DNA of 64,000 bases from Scolanthus callimorphus (Eukaryota; Cnidaria; Anthozoa; Actiniaria; Edwardsiidae), in assembly GCA_033964015.1 (NCBI GenBank), contig CM066923.1, positions 24,812,168 through 24,876,167 of the forward strand. Direction: 5' to 3'. A program made the translations under genes and the position numbers. Shown here in pieces: positions 63,851 through 64,000 of the stretch (the stretch's first letter is position 1; every line of letters begins with the position of its first letter). The notes beneath the pieces were generated by a model. The model did not search any database, had not been told where the DNA came from, and worked only from the letters and a program-made list of their open reading frames with translations.

Positions 63851-64000
63851 TGGCGTATTATCCGGGCTCTACGATAAACATTTTGACGGGCTCTATTAAT
63901 ATATTAGTACCGTGGTATTAACATATTAATAGAGCCCGTCGTTGTATTAGCGTTTTCATACGGTATTCCGTATGAGGGAAGGAAGGAAGATAAACGAGGT

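Overview
The window reads as nuclear DNA of an animal, most likely an anthozoan cnidarian (stony coral or sea anemone). This rests on intron-split genes with consistent GT-AG borders, the gene families present (multi-discoidin secreted proteins, a cGAS-like receptor, a TPR-CHAT protein), and a very dense load of short inverted-repeat transposons, SINEs, LINE and Penelope remnants. The species is inferred, not proven. There is no bacterial operon, CRISPR array, rRNA or true tRNA gene.

Layout. (1) 118-18923, plus strand: a 17-exon gene whose exons join in frame into an 889-residue secreted protein: signal peptide, a strongly acidic segment, then five discoidin (F5/8 type C) domains and a short tail. 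Its introns are full of mobile elements (LINE 1716-3590, SINEs, many MITEs, a CCCCTT microsatellite, an expanded minisatellite). (2) 19000-30000: a mostly transposon-derived stretch with two copies of a small secreted-peptide gene (20481 and 26409; the second has a plausible 5' exon with TATA box and a second coding exon). (3) 30997-32439: an intact single-exon cGAS-like/Mab-21 nucleotidyltransferase with all three metal-binding acidic residues. (4) 36915-39932: an intact 1005-residue TPR-CHAT protein with the His/Cys pair, preceded by a tandem repeat rich in CRE and E-box sites. (5) About 41055-41970: a broken histamine N-methyltransferase-like pseudogene. (6) 42396-63619, minus strand: a second copy of the multi-discoidin gene, its last 12 coding exons, running off the right edge of the window.

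The two discoidin genes are tail-to-tail copies of one gene. Exon lengths and phases match one for one, several intronic repeats sit at the same place in both (so predate the duplication), and others are in one copy only. The two discoidin genes therefore bracket a roughly 23 kb island holding a cGAS-like receptor, a TPR-CHAT protein and small secreted peptides. Discoidin proteins probably act outside the cell (glycan, phospholipid or matrix binding). The cGAS-like and CHAT proteins probably act in the cytosol in innate sensing and protease signalling. A functional link between these genes is a hypothesis suggested by position only.
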